Positions 41,352 through 49,887 of a DNA stretch of 64,000 nt are shown here, piece by piece. A model generated the notes under the pieces. The model saw nothing but the letters and a program-made list of their open reading frames with translations. It did no database searches and was not told the DNA's origin. The first letter of the stretch is position 1, and each line of letters begins with the position of its first letter. The position numbers and the translations under genes were made by a program. This stretch comes from an uncultured Bacteroidales bacterium (GTDB lineage Bacteria > Bacteroidota > Bacteroidia > Bacteroidales > Paludibacteraceae): NCBI GenBank assembly GCA_902798965.1, contig CADBYS010000006.1, positions 35,217-99,216 of the forward strand. The letters run 5' to 3'.

Positions 41352-44147
41352 ATGTCACATCATCACGCCAAATATTCATCCCTCCGACACCTGTTGTGTG
41401 TCGTCTTCCCATGCATCGTTCTTTTAGGTCTCTGTGCTCCGGTTCATGCGGTCAGTGCGTGGCCGGGTTCGGGCTTGGTGGGTGATGAGTGGTACCATTA
41501 CCGCGCTGACACGGCATCGGAATCCACGCGTCGCAACGCCCCGCGTGTAGCGGCTGAGCGTCGTGCGCGCTTCGCCGAGCAGGCTGTGCAAGCCTCGTTC
41601 CCGCTCACGGGAGTGGTGCGCAGCATTGTTATTCTGGTCAGTTACTCCGATCTGGCGTTCACGGTTGAGAATCCTAATGAGGCTTTTACGCGTCTTTTGA
41701 ACGAACCCGGTTACTCCGACAACGGCGCTACAGGTTCGGCTGCCGATTATTTCCGTGCCTGCTCCTACAATCAGTTCCAGCCCGTGTTTGACGTGTATGG
41801 CCCTTATGTATTGCCCAAGAAACGTTCGTATTACGGAGCGAATGATGCGCAGGGCAATGACAAGAATGCGCTGGATATGATTGTCGATGCCTGCCAGTTG
41901 GCGGATGCCGATGGGGTGGACTTCTCGCAGTACGACACCGATGGCGACGGCGTGGTGGATAACATCTTCGTCTATTATGCCGGCACGAACCCCGCAGAAG
42001 GTGGCCCTCGAGATGCCATTTGGCCGCACAGGTCGATCGTCTGGCGCGACTCGTATATCGACGGCAAGCGCCTGTACGATTATGCCTGCACCTCCGAGCT
42101 CTCGCTGCTCACCAGCCGCGACGGCACGATGTGCGGTATAGGCACGTTCTGCCACGAGTTCGGTCATGTGCTCGGTTTGCCCGATCTGTACAATACCGCC
42201 AATGGTGAAATTTATACCGTCGGCGAATGGGATATCATGGCGGGCGGCAACTACAACAACAACGGCAACACCCCGCCGTCCTACTCCTCCTACGAGCGCT
42301 TTGCCTTGGGCTGGCTCACGCCCGTGCAGTTGCAGGATATAGGCGACTATACCCTCGAGCCGCTGTGCGAGCAGCCGCAAGCCTACCTGTTGGCGGCGGC
42401 GCAGCACAACTTGCAGCAGATGAATCCTAACCCCTCCGAATACTGGCTCGTCGAGAACCGCCAGCACGTAGGCTGGGATGCACCGGCCGCGGCTATTCCC
42501 GGCGTGGGACTGCTCATATCGCATATCACGCACGTCACCGGCCGCTGGTACGAGAATACGTACAACAACTCCAAGCCTCTCGGCTACGACATCTGCGAGG
42601 CGTACAACCAGAATCCTGTGCGTGCTACGGCGTCCGACACCTACCCGGGTACGGTGGGCGTAACCACTTTCACGCCTAAGCAGAACAACGGCACCGAACT
42701 GCTGAATCTGCAACTCTCGCGCATCCGCGAGATAGGCGAGAACAATATGTTCTTCCACTTCGGCGAGCAGGATGGCAATGGTTTTGTGGTCGAGCCGCAG
42801 GAGATACCTGTGCTCTACGATTATATCCTCGATCACCGCAGCTACCCGCAACCGGTCAAGTTGCATGTCACTGCCACCAATCTGGAGGCGGACAGGGTGT
42901 ATATGCTCGCTGGCTCGGGCATGTTCTCCGTCAGTTCGGACAGTGTAACCTGGCACACGGATACCTTGTGGCTGCCTGTAACCTCCGAGCCCTTCGATAC
43001 CACCGTCTATGTGCGCTACACGGGTACGCGCCAGTGCCGTCAGGTGGTTGGTGCCATTCAGTTGGGCACCTCCGCACGCACCTACAGCACCCAACTCTCC
43101 GTCATCGGCTATGCCGAGCGGCCGAACATGCTCACCGATATCGAGCTGCGCGAACCGTATGTCAGCTCGCCGTATTCGTTCGTGGCGCGCTGGGTGGAGC
43201 AGCCCGATGCCGAGGTCTATTACCTCACGCTCTGCACATGGAAAGATGAGGTGAGCGAGATGACTCAGGACTTTGAGCAGTTCCTCACTGAGGAGAAGAT
43301 TGCCGCTACAGGCTGGCAGTGTAACTTCCTGCGCACTACCTCCACCCATTACGACGGCCGCACAGCCCTGCTGCTCACCACGGCAGGCGATCAGATCACA
43401 TCCGAACAGTACCTCTGCCCCGTTTCGCAAATATCGTACTGGATCTCGCAGTCGTATCTGTCAGGCGAACAGGATAGTGGAGGCACACTGCTCGTCGAGG
43501 CGTCCGATGGCAACGCTTGGCATCAGATTGCGGAACTCAAGCTCTCGCCCGTCACACCCGCTACGGTCAAGAACTACAAGTTCAGCGAGGCGGATAATTA
43601 TGTGAAGTTTCGCTTCACCTGCACCCGTTCATCCGGCGAGGGAGGAATCATCCTCGATGGCTTCACGGCGCGCATGGAACGTACGTTCGAGTACCTGTTC
43701 CGCGACAAGGAGTATCCCGTATTTGCACCTGCCGACTCGGTTAAGGTAGCCGGTCTGCATCCGGGAGGAACCTATTCGTTCCAGCTCTGCGCTGTGGAGA
43801 ACAAAGGCTGCGAGATGCATAGCACGCCGCTCACCTTGCCCTGCTTCTTTACTACACCCCAAGGCGAGGATGAGAAGAGCAACCGCCTGACTATTATCGT
43901 CCGTAAGTCCGATCTGAGCATCTACCTCAATACCCTGTTCCGGACAGGTGACTTGCTCTACTTCTTCGACCTCGACGGCAGGCTGGTGAACATCGTTACA
44001 CCCGAGGTCGGCTCCGATGAGTGCCGACTCCCCTTGTCGTTCTTCGACAGCGGGAAACAGTATGTCGTCAAGCTCCTCAACGACGCTTCCGGTGCGGCAG
44101 CCATCAACCGCAAGCAACCGTACGGAAAGATGGTTATACCAAGATAA
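41352..44147 (+). CDS. Secreted M6-family metalloprotease
   Basis: 931 residues. An extended signal region (LRHLLCVVFPCIVLLGLCAPVHA) precedes the M6 (immune inhibitor A-like) catalytic domain, with H268-E269-F-G-H272 in GTFCHEFGHVLGLPDLYN and EWDIMAGGNYN just after. Upstream DTDGDGVVDNIFVYYAG is also typical of M6. Residues about 450-850 look like beta-sandwich modules, and FFDLDGRLVNIVTPE with YVVKLLND near the end resembles a type IX secretion tail, followed by about 20 extra residues. Divergent to the C10 protease, so the two may be co-regulated. Confidence 0.88.
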   Translation: MSHHHAKYSSLRHLLCVVFPCIVLLGLCAPVHAVSAWPGSGLVGDEWYHYRADTASESTRRNAPRVAAERRARFAEQAVQASFPLTGVVRSIVILVSYSDLAFTVENPNEAFTRLLNEPGYSDNGATGSAADYFRACSYNQFQPVFDVYGPYVLPKKRSYYGANDAQGNDKNALDMIVDACQLADADGVDFSQYDTDGDGVVDNIFVYYAGTNPAEGGPRDAIWPHRSIVWRDSYIDGKRLYDYACTSELSLLTSRDGTMCGIGTFCHEFGHVLGLPDLYNTANGEIYTVGEWDIMAGGNYNNNGNTPPSYSSYERFALGWLTPVQLQDIGDYTLEPLCEQPQAYLLAAAQHNLQQMNPNPSEYWLVENRQHVGWDAPAAAIPGVGLLISHITHVTGRWYENTYNNSKPLGYDICEAYNQNPVRATASDTYPGTVGVTTFTPKQNNGTELLNLQLSRIREIGENNMFFHFGEQDGNGFVVEPQEIPVLYDYILDHRSYPQPVKLHVTATNLEADRVYMLAGSGMFSVSSDSVTWHTDTLWLPVTSEPFDTTVYVRYTGTRQCRQVVGAIQLGTSARTYSTQLSVIGYAERPNMLTDIELREPYVSSPYSFVARWVEQPDAEVYYLTLCTWKDEVSEMTQDFEQFLTEEKIAATGWQCNFLRTTSTHYDGRTALLLTTAGDQITSEQYLCPVSQISYWISQSYLSGEQDSGGTLLVEASDGNAWHQIAELKLSPVTPATVKNYKFSEADNYVKFRFTCTRSSGEGGIILDGFTARMERTFEYLFRDKEYPVFAPADSVKVAGLHPGGTYSFQLCAVENKGCEMHSTPLTLPCFFTTPQGEDEKSNRLTIIVRKSDLSIYLNTLFRTGDLLYFFDLDGRLVNIVTPEVGSDECRLPLSFFDSGKQYVVKLLNDASGAAAINRKQPYGKMVIPR

Positions 44148-44213
44148 TTTGCTTCAATTCACCTGTTTGGCACAATTTTTGTTGCAATAATTTACGCGTA
44201 AAGATTCAAGAAT

Positions 44214-44801
44214 ATGATACAACGGGTAGCCGTATATTGTTCCGCCTCCGACAGCGTACCGCAAGCGTATAACGCTGCGGCGTTTGCCTTGGGGCGCATC
44301 CTTGCCGAGGCAGGGATAGAAGTGGTGTACGGCGACGGAGGCATAGGCCTGATGAAGCAACTGGCAGATGGCGCGCTCAGTGTTGGCGGCAAGGTGACAG
44401 GGGTAATTCCTCGCTTTATGGTGGAGCAGGGCTGGAACAACCCGCAGAGCACGCAAACGATCGTCACCGAGTCCATGCACGAGCGTCAGGCGGTCATCAC
44501 CCGCATGAGCGATGCGATGGTGGCTCTGCCCGGTGGGGTAGGCACCATGGCGGAACTGTTCGAGTGCCTGACGTGGAAGCAACTCGGGTTGCACGGCAAG
44601 CCTATCGTCCTGCTGAATACCAACGGGTATATGGATCCGGTGATCGCGGCGCTGGATAAGATGGTGGCTGAGCGCTTTATGCAAGCCATCCACCGCAACG
44701 ATATGTTCAGTGTGGTCAGCACCCCTGATGAGGTGTTGCCCGCCATCCGCCGGGCAGTGGCCTGGGGCGAACATATGCGCAGCCGCGCCCGCACCTTCTA
44801 A
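44214..44801 (+). CDS. LOG-family Rossmann-fold protein (TIGR00730-like)
   Basis: 195 residues. LOG-family motifs are VYCSASDSVP, VYGDGGIGLMKQLADGAL, ESMHERQAVI and the signature ALPGGVGTMAELFE. Characterised members are nucleoside 5'-monophosphate phosphoribohydrolases that release bases such as cytokinins from nucleotides. The second motif has YGDGG where YGGG is usual. First gene of a compact + strand housekeeping run. Confidence 0.9.
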   Translation: MIQRVAVYCSASDSVPQAYNAAAFALGRILAEAGIEVVYGDGGIGLMKQLADGALSVGGKVTGVIPRFMVEQGWNNPQSTQTIVTESMHERQAVITRMSDAMVALPGGVGTMAELFECLTWKQLGLHGKPIVLLNTNGYMDPVIAALDKMVAERFMQAIHRNDMFSVVSTPDEVLPAIRRAVAWGEHMRSRARTF

Positions 44802-44830
44802 CCCCGTAACCCATAACCCATAACCGCTGA

Positions 44831-45484
44831 ATGGACGCAGGACTCGACATAACAACATCGCTGGCAGCCAACTGGTTGCCGTGGCTCTGCGTGGCTATGT
44901 TGTGCCTGGTGTGGCTCAGTTGTGTCATGCAGCCGCAGTACCTGCGCGGACTGATCAACAACAGCTTTGCCCCGTTCGACGTGAATGCTGCCGATCAGAT
45001 ACCCAGTATAGGTTCGCAGATAGCACAATGGATGTTCAACATCACGATACCCGCTATCGGAGCATACACGCTCGTGGCTCAGGACGCAACATACGGTGTC
45101 GGGCTGTTCAGCCGCGTACTGCTCGCAGCTTTCGTGATCGAGGTGCTGCGTACACTCACCGCCCTGCTGGTGCAATATACCTTCCGCCTGGGGAAGATGC
45201 AGCAACTCACCTACATGCGTTACTTCTCGCTGCGGTCGCTGTTTACGTTCGCGCTGATGGCTGAGATGCTGTGCATCACCTACACTACGGCACCTGCCTG
45301 GGCGATCATACTCATGTTGCTCACCATCGTGGCATACATGGTTGTGTTAGGGGTGCAGTGGGGCAAACTGTTGTGCCAATCCGTAATGGATATATTGAGT
45401 ATCGCTATTTACCTGCTTACCGTAGAACTGCTGCCGATGATTCTGCTCTACGGCATAGCCGCCCAACAATACATGCAACAATAA
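44831..45484 (+). CDS. DUF4271 family membrane protein
   Basis: 217 residues with about five hydrophobic segments (LPWLCVAMLCLVWLSCV, IPAIGAYTLVAQ, ALMAEMLCITYTT, WAIILMLLTIVAYMVVLGV, ILSIAIYLLTVELLPMILL). DUF4271 typically precedes uroporphyrinogen-III synthase in Bacteroidota, and it does here (19-bp gap). Function unknown. Confidence 0.85.
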   Translation: MDAGLDITTSLAANWLPWLCVAMLCLVWLSCVMQPQYLRGLINNSFAPFDVNAADQIPSIGSQIAQWMFNITIPAIGAYTLVAQDATYGVGLFSRVLLAAFVIEVLRTLTALLVQYTFRLGKMQQLTYMRYFSLRSLFTFALMAEMLCITYTTAPAWAIILMLLTIVAYMVVLGVQWGKLLCQSVMDILSIAIYLLTVELLPMILLYGIAAQQYMQQ

Positions 45485-45503
45485 GACGACTGATAAACAA
45501 AAT

Positions 45504-46244
45504 ATGACAAAGAAAATTCTAATCTCACAGATTCGTCCGGCGGGCGATCATAACCCGTACGACTTATTGGAACATCATCATGATGTCCGTGTGGATTTTC
45601 AACCTCTGGTCGAACTGGAAGGGCTTAATGCCCGCGAGTTCCGCACGCAGCATATCAATCCATTGGATTATACGGCTGTTATCCTGAACTCGAAGATCAG
45701 TGCCGACCACTATTTCCGTATGTGCCAGGAACTGCGTATCAATGTTCCGGAAACGATGCACTACTACTGCCAGAGTGAGGCGGTAGGCAACTACTTGCAG
45801 AAGTACATCGAGTTCCGCAAGCGTCGCATCTTCTTCGGCGAGCACAACAGTTTCGAAGATGTGCTGCCCGCCATGTACCGCCGTCCGCAGGAGAAGTACA
45901 TGATGGTTGTGGGCGAGAACTACAGCGAGGATGTGATCAACATGTTTGCCTCCCACAAGATTGAGGTGACCCCTGTCGTGATGTACCGCATGACGTCCTA
46001 CCAATGGCCGAAGGACAAACCTTTCGATTACGACATCATCGCGTTCTTTACTGCTTCGGGTGTGCATGCGTTCCTCGAGAACTTCCCGAACTTCGAGCAG
46101 GGTGACACGGCGTTCTTCTGCTTTGGCGCCAATACCGCCCAGGCGCTGACCGATGCCGGTTATACCGTGCAGGCTATAGCCCCCGCACCCGGTTGCCCGT
46201 CCATCCTCTCCGCCATCGAGCAGTACCTCTCGGAACAACAATAG
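45504..46244 (+). CDS. hemD: Uroporphyrinogen-III synthase family protein (HemD-like)
   Basis: 246 residues, the usual HemD length. The start KKILISQIRPAGDHNPY and the later FFTASGVHAFLENFP and CFGANTAQALTDAGY fit the two-domain HemD fold; the family cyclises hydroxymethylbilane to uroporphyrinogen III in tetrapyrrole synthesis. The DUF4271-hemD-rnpA-yidD order is a known Bacteroidota arrangement. No other haem gene is nearby, and HemD is a poorly conserved family, so the reaction itself is inferred. Confidence 0.85.
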   Translation: MTKKILISQIRPAGDHNPYDLLEHHHDVRVDFQPLVELEGLNAREFRTQHINPLDYTAVILNSKISADHYFRMCQELRINVPETMHYYCQSEAVGNYLQKYIEFRKRRIFFGEHNSFEDVLPAMYRRPQEKYMMVVGENYSEDVINMFASHKIEVTPVVMYRMTSYQWPKDKPFDYDIIAFFTASGVHAFLENFPNFEQGDTAFFCFGANTAQALTDAGYTVQAIAPAPGCPSILSAIEQYLSEQQ

Positions 46245-46357
46245 TTGCTGTTTGTTGTTGGCAGTTGTTGACTTATATTTTTGGCTAATTTTGGGTAATT
46301 TTTGACAACAAAAATCCATTGTAATAGTTGGTAATTGTCTTTAATTGTTGACTTAAA
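46245..46357. repeat. Intergenic copy of the dispersed 20-mer
   Basis: Between hemD and rnpA. AATTTTGGGTAATTTTTGAC at 46287-46306 recurs exactly at 47031-47050 and 49627-49646, each time near words like TTGTTGACTT and AATCCATTGTA. Confidence 0.85.
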
Positions 46358-46732
46358 ATGTTCTCCTTTCCCAAATCCATGCGCCTCTGTGGCGACCTGC
46401 GCATACAAGCCACGCGCTCGCAAGGCAAACGCTATGTAGCGTGGCCGTTGCGGGCGCATGTCATATCTGTGGCCGGACAAACGCAGGTCATGGTTTGGGC
46501 ACCCAAATCCCTGCACAAGCACGCTGTGGACCGCAACCGTCTGCGCCGGCTTATGCGCGAAGCGTATCGCCTGCAATGCGAACCGCTCAAGCAGCTCGAG
46601 CAGCAGGGTAGGGCTTTCCACATCGCCATCTACCATATGGATAAGGAGATGTCCTCGCAGGAGCAGATCTCCCGCGCCATGCACAAACTCATCACCAAAA
46701 TAGTCAATGACCAAATGACAAATGTCAAATGA
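46358..46732 (+). CDS. rnpA: Ribonuclease P protein component
   Basis: 124 residues. The RNR signature is HKHAVDRNRLRRLMREAYRL (about residues 48-67), with the basic helix that contacts the RNase P RNA. The protein assists 5' maturation of tRNA. yidD follows 3 bp after the stop, a common pairing. Confidence 0.95.
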   Translation: MFSFPKSMRLCGDLRIQATRSQGKRYVAWPLRAHVISVAGQTQVMVWAPKSLHKHAVDRNRLRRLMREAYRLQCEPLKQLEQQGRAFHIAIYHMDKEMSSQEQISRAMHKLITKIVNDQMTNVK

Positions 46733-46735
46733 CAA

Positions 46736-46957
46736 ATGAAAAAATGGCTAAGACATATCTTCCTGCTCCCTGTCTACTTCTACAAGGCTTGCATCTCTCC
46801 CTTCACGCCGCCCTCGTGCCGTTACACGCCTACATGCAGCCAGTATATGATCGAGGCAGTGATGAAGTACGGCATTTTTCGTGGCGGCTGGCTGGGCATC
46901 AAGCGCATCTGTCGCTGCCACCCATGGGGCGGTTCGGGCTACGATCCCGTCCCATGA
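46736..46957 (+). CDS. yidD: Membrane protein insertion efficiency factor YidD
   Basis: 73 residues. The family core is complete: [24 protein letters not shown] and [17 protein letters not shown]. YidD helps YidC-dependent insertion of inner membrane proteins. I took the short start at 46736 because it begins right after rnpA and gives the usual N-terminus. Confidence 0.95.
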   Translation: MKKWLRHIFLLPVYFYKACISPFTPPSCRYTPTCSQYMIEAVMKYGIFRGGWLGIKRICRCHPWGGSGYDPVP

Positions 46958-47062
46958 TTGACGATCATTCTATAATAGTTTTTAATAGTCTTTAATAGTT
47001 GACCTAATAGAGTCCATCGTAATTTTTGATAATTTTGGGTAATTTTTGACTAATATAGTCCT
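46958..47062. repeat. Intergenic copy of the dispersed 20-mer
   Basis: AATTTTGGGTAATTTTTGAC at 47031-47050, preceded by short TTTAATAGT repeats. The trmD start lies 12 bp downstream. Confidence 0.85.
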
Positions 47063-47743
47063 ATGAGAATTGATATCATAACATGTTGTCCTGAGCTTCT
47101 CGAATCGCCCCTTAATCATTCGATCGTTCAGCGAGCCAAAGACAAAGGTCTGTGCGAGATCTATGTCCATAACCTGCGTGACTACACCCTCGACAAGCAC
47201 CGCAAGGTGGATGACTATGCCTTCGGCTTTGGTGCGGGCATGGTGCTCCAGATCGAGCCTATCGACCGCCTTATCACCAAACTCACCTCCGAGCGCCACT
47301 ACGACGAGATCATCTTCACCGCCCCCGATGGCGAACGCTTCAACCAGCAGGTGGCCAACCAACTTTCCATGAAGGAGAATCTGATCATCCTCTGCGGACA
47401 TTATAAAGGCGTTGACCAGCGCGTGCGCGATCATCTCATCACCAAGGAATATACGATTGGTGACTTCGTGCTCACCGGTGGCGAGATGCCTGCTGCCATC
47501 ATGACCGATGCCATCGTCCGTCTGCTGCCCGGTGCGCTCGGCGACGAGACATCCGCCCTCTCCGACTCCTTTCAGGACGGTCTGCTCGAGGCAGGTGTCT
47601 ATACCCGCCCCGCGGAGTACAAAGGCTGGCGCGTGCCCGATATCCTCCTCTCCGGCCATCAGGCTAAGATCGACGAGTGGCTCTACGAGCAATCCCTCCA
47701 ACACACCCGCGAACGCCGCCCCGACCTCCTCCCCGACGAGTAA
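47063..47743 (+). CDS. trmD: tRNA (guanine-N1-)-methyltransferase
   Basis: 226 residues, normal for TrmD. Motifs are [26 protein letters not shown] and the knot-forming [15 protein letters not shown], with the C-terminal helical domain ([19 protein letters not shown]). It methylates G37 of tRNA from S-adenosylmethionine, protecting against frameshifts. The start follows the spacer repeat by 12 bp. Confidence 0.97.
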   Translation: MRIDIITCCPELLESPLNHSIVQRAKDKGLCEIYVHNLRDYTLDKHRKVDDYAFGFGAGMVLQIEPIDRLITKLTSERHYDEIIFTAPDGERFNQQVANQLSMKENLIILCGHYKGVDQRVRDHLITKEYTIGDFVLTGGEMPAAIMTDAIVRLLPGALGDETSALSDSFQDGLLEAGVYTRPAEYKGWRVPDILLSGHQAKIDEWLYEQSLQHTRERRPDLLPDE

Positions 47744-47749
47744 CCATCG

Positions 47750-47823
47750 AATTCGTTTAATTCGCTTAATTCGTGAAAATACAAGATTCATGGTAATTCG
47801 TTTAATTCGCTTAATTCGTGAAA
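47750..47823 (+). repeat. Two copies of a 29-bp TTAATTCG repeat
   Basis: 47750-47778 and 47795-47823 are identical (AATTCGTTTAATTCGCTTAA then TTCGTGAAA), separated by 16 bp. Internally the unit is itself a 9-bp repeat. A decayed relative lies at 12256-12314. Confidence 0.85.
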
Positions 47824-47877
47824 TAATCGTGCCCTTTAGGGCTAAGAACCTATAAAATCCATTGTAGTTGTTGACTT

Positions 47878-49323
47878 ATGAGACTTTCGACTTTTGACTT
47901 TCGACTTTCGACTCTTTGTTTCCTGTTGCTCACCGCGGCAGCAGCCTTCGCTGTCTCCCCCACCGGCACCCTGCCCATCGTCTATATCACCCTCAACAAC
48001 AACCTCTCCGTCGATCGCTACGAGGAGCGCGACGCCACCATCTACATCCAGGGTCACGGCGCCTACACCGATCTCGCCTCTGCCGCCGCTCCCCTGCCGC
48101 TCACCATCCGCGGACGAGGCAACTGGACATGGAGCGGCTTTGACAAGAAACCCTACCGCCTTAAGTTCCCGCCCGAGCAGGGGCAGAAACTCCTGGGTAT
48201 GCACCGCAGCCGCCATTGGGCGCTCATGGCAGGAGCCGATGATTACCTCGGTTACCTCAAGAACACCGTCGGCTATGCGCTCTCCGAGCATATCGGTCTG
48301 CCCTGGACTCCGCACCAGGTACCCGTGGAACTGGTGCTCAACGGCGATTATCAAGGCTTGTACTTCCTCACGGAAACCGTCCGCATTGACGACGACCGCA
48401 TCGCTATCCACGAGCAGCAGGATGGCGAGACGAACGCCGAGCTCATCACCGGCGGTTGGCTCATCGAGATCGATAACTACCCCTCCGAAGGCAACATCAC
48501 CTTCACCGAGGACAATGGCCAATATGTGATGGTTACGCCTCACTCGCCCGAGATCCTCTCTGCTGCCCAGCGCAACTATATCACCGACCGGCTTGACGAG
48601 CTCAATGCCGCCATCTATGACCGCGGCGCGCAGCCCTTGGAGCAGATCCTGGATATCACCGACGCAGCGCGCTACTACCTCGTGCAGGAGATCATGGAGG
48701 ACTGCGAATCCTATCACGGCAGCTGCTACCTCTACAAGGATCGCGACTCCCTTTCCACTTTCTACACCCCCCAACAAGAATCGCTTTCGACTTTCGACTT
48801 TCGACTTTCGACTCCCCAGTGGCACTTCGGACCCGTCTGGGACTTCGGCAATGCCTACGACCGCCATCAGGAGCGCTTCATCTACGACCATCCTACATGG
48901 CCGCAGATATGGGTGGAGCAGCTCTGTCAGCACGAGATCTTCTATCAGCGCGTGCGGCAGTTGTGGTATCAGTACCGTACCAACGAGCATAGCAAGGTGC
49001 TGCAGGAGATCAATGACTTCGTTTCCACCGTCTCTCAGGCAGCCAAGCGCGATGCACAGCGCTGGCAGAACACCAACGTGTGCAACAACAGCAACATGAC
49101 CGACCGCAAGCGCGAGTTCCTCGACCGCATGAACTGGCGCCTCAACTGGCTCTACTCGCAGTGGGGCGAAGGCGACAGCACGCCGCTGCCCGATGCCCTC
49201 AACGATATACCCCAGGATTCCGCCGAATCCCGCCAACCCTCCGTGCTGCGTATAGTCAACGGCCAACTCATCATCTATCATAACGGACAACAATACACCC
49301 CCACCGGCCTGCGCATCCGGTAA
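47878..49323 (+). CDS. Secreted CotH-family protein
   Basis: 481 residues. CotH-kinase motifs are IRGRGNWTWSGFDKKPYRLKF (about residues 74-94), ELVLNGDYQGLYFLTETVRID (about 150-170) and WHFGPVWDFGNAYDR (about 316-330); the family includes spore-coat kinase CotH. It ends in the shared tail (LRIVNGQLIIYHNGQQYTPTG). The decapeptide LSTFDFRLST occurs twice, at residues 3-12 inside the signal peptide and at about 303-312 just before the WHFGPVWDFG motif, each encoded by a heptamer microsatellite. Whether the internal copy affects activity is unknown. Confidence 0.85.
   Translation: MRLSTFDFRLSTLCFLLLTAAAAFAVSPTGTLPIVYITLNNNLSVDRYEERDATIYIQGHGAYTDLASAAAPLPLTIRGRGNWTWSGFDKKPYRLKFPPEQGQKLLGMHRSRHWALMAGADDYLGYLKNTVGYALSEHIGLPWTPHQVPVELVLNGDYQGLYFLTETVRIDDDRIAIHEQQDGETNAELITGGWLIEIDNYPSEGNITFTEDNGQYVMVTPHSPEILSAAQRNYITDRLDELNAAIYDRGAQPLEQILDITDAARYYLVQEIMEDCESYHGSCYLYKDRDSLSTFYTPQQESLSTFDFRLSTPQWHFGPVWDFGNAYDRHQERFIYDHPTWPQIWVEQLCQHEIFYQRVRQLWYQYRTNEHSKVLQEINDFVSTVSQAAKRDAQRWQNTNVCNNSNMTDRKREFLDRMNWRLNWLYSQWGEGDSTPLPDALNDIPQDSAESRQPSVLRIVNGQLIIYHNGQQYTPTGLRIR
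47882..47912 (+). repeat. Heptamer array inside the CotH signal peptide
   Basis: GACTTTC/GACTTTT units begin 2 bp after the ATG and encode LSTFDFRLST at the start of the protein. Confidence 0.9.
48784..48813 (+). repeat. Heptamer array inside the CotH domain
   Basis: Four units of CTTTCGA lie in frame and encode LSTFDFRLST a second time. Confidence 0.9.
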
Positions 49324-49392
49324 GGATTCCCGTATGTCGGGAAAGCGAAATAATCGTGCCACCGATAGTGGCTAAGAACATTGAGATATTTG

Positions 49393-49838
49393 GAAAATAA
49401 ACATACATAAACACTACTTGTGTGTTTGCCGTGCTACGCACGTGAGTATTAGCTTGCTAAGGCATCCGTTCAAGCGAGCTTAACGGCTACCTTATCAATC
49501 TAATCCTCACCTCTGCGAGGCGCAACCCGCAAGCAGCAATAAACCTAAAACACCCGTTGATCAAATTCGTTGGTTATCATTAGTCCAAAATATCCCAAAA
49601 TTAAAAAAATCATTGGGTTTTGGGGTAATTTTGGGTAATTTTTGACCAACAAGAATCTTTGTAATGAGGTCATTGAAATGTTTTTATGTTTATGGCTGAT
49701 GGTGTCTGTTACTCGAAGAGTTGTGGATTTGGCTGGTACGGCAGTCATCAAGCTCGCTTGAAGGAGTGACGTAGCAGACAAATACACAAGTCCGGTACGG
49801 ACAACAGCCACCATCAGGGTTTATTTTGGTTTATTTTC
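49393..49838. mobile_element. Candidate miniature inverted-repeat element (446 bp)
   Basis: Ends form imperfect inverted repeats. GAAAATAAAC (49393-49402) matches GTTTATTTTC (49829-49838), and ATAAACACT (49407-49415) matches AGGGTTTAT (49816-49824) with the same 4-nt spacing. Further in, ACTTGTGT-TTTG-TGCTACG (about 49416-49437) and TTCAAGCGAGCTT (49469-49481) recur inverted at about 49772-49795 and 49750-49762. No transposase is encoded. It contains one dispersed 20-mer at 49627-49646. Confidence 0.5.
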
Positions 49839-49887
49839 TGATAATCTCCTTTAGGAAAGTTTAAACATACATCAAGTTGCTAACCAT

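Noticed and set aside
41424-43430. A 668-codon open frame on the minus strand opposite the M6 protease
   Set aside because: It is a mirror of the codon bias of the + strand gene, which has a signal peptide, the HEFGH motif and a promoter. No protein family motif is seen in the antisense frame.
49545-49814. An 89-codon minus-strand frame between CotH and rmuC
   Set aside because: It runs through the dispersed 20-mer and the inverted-repeat element and has no recognisable domain or promoter.
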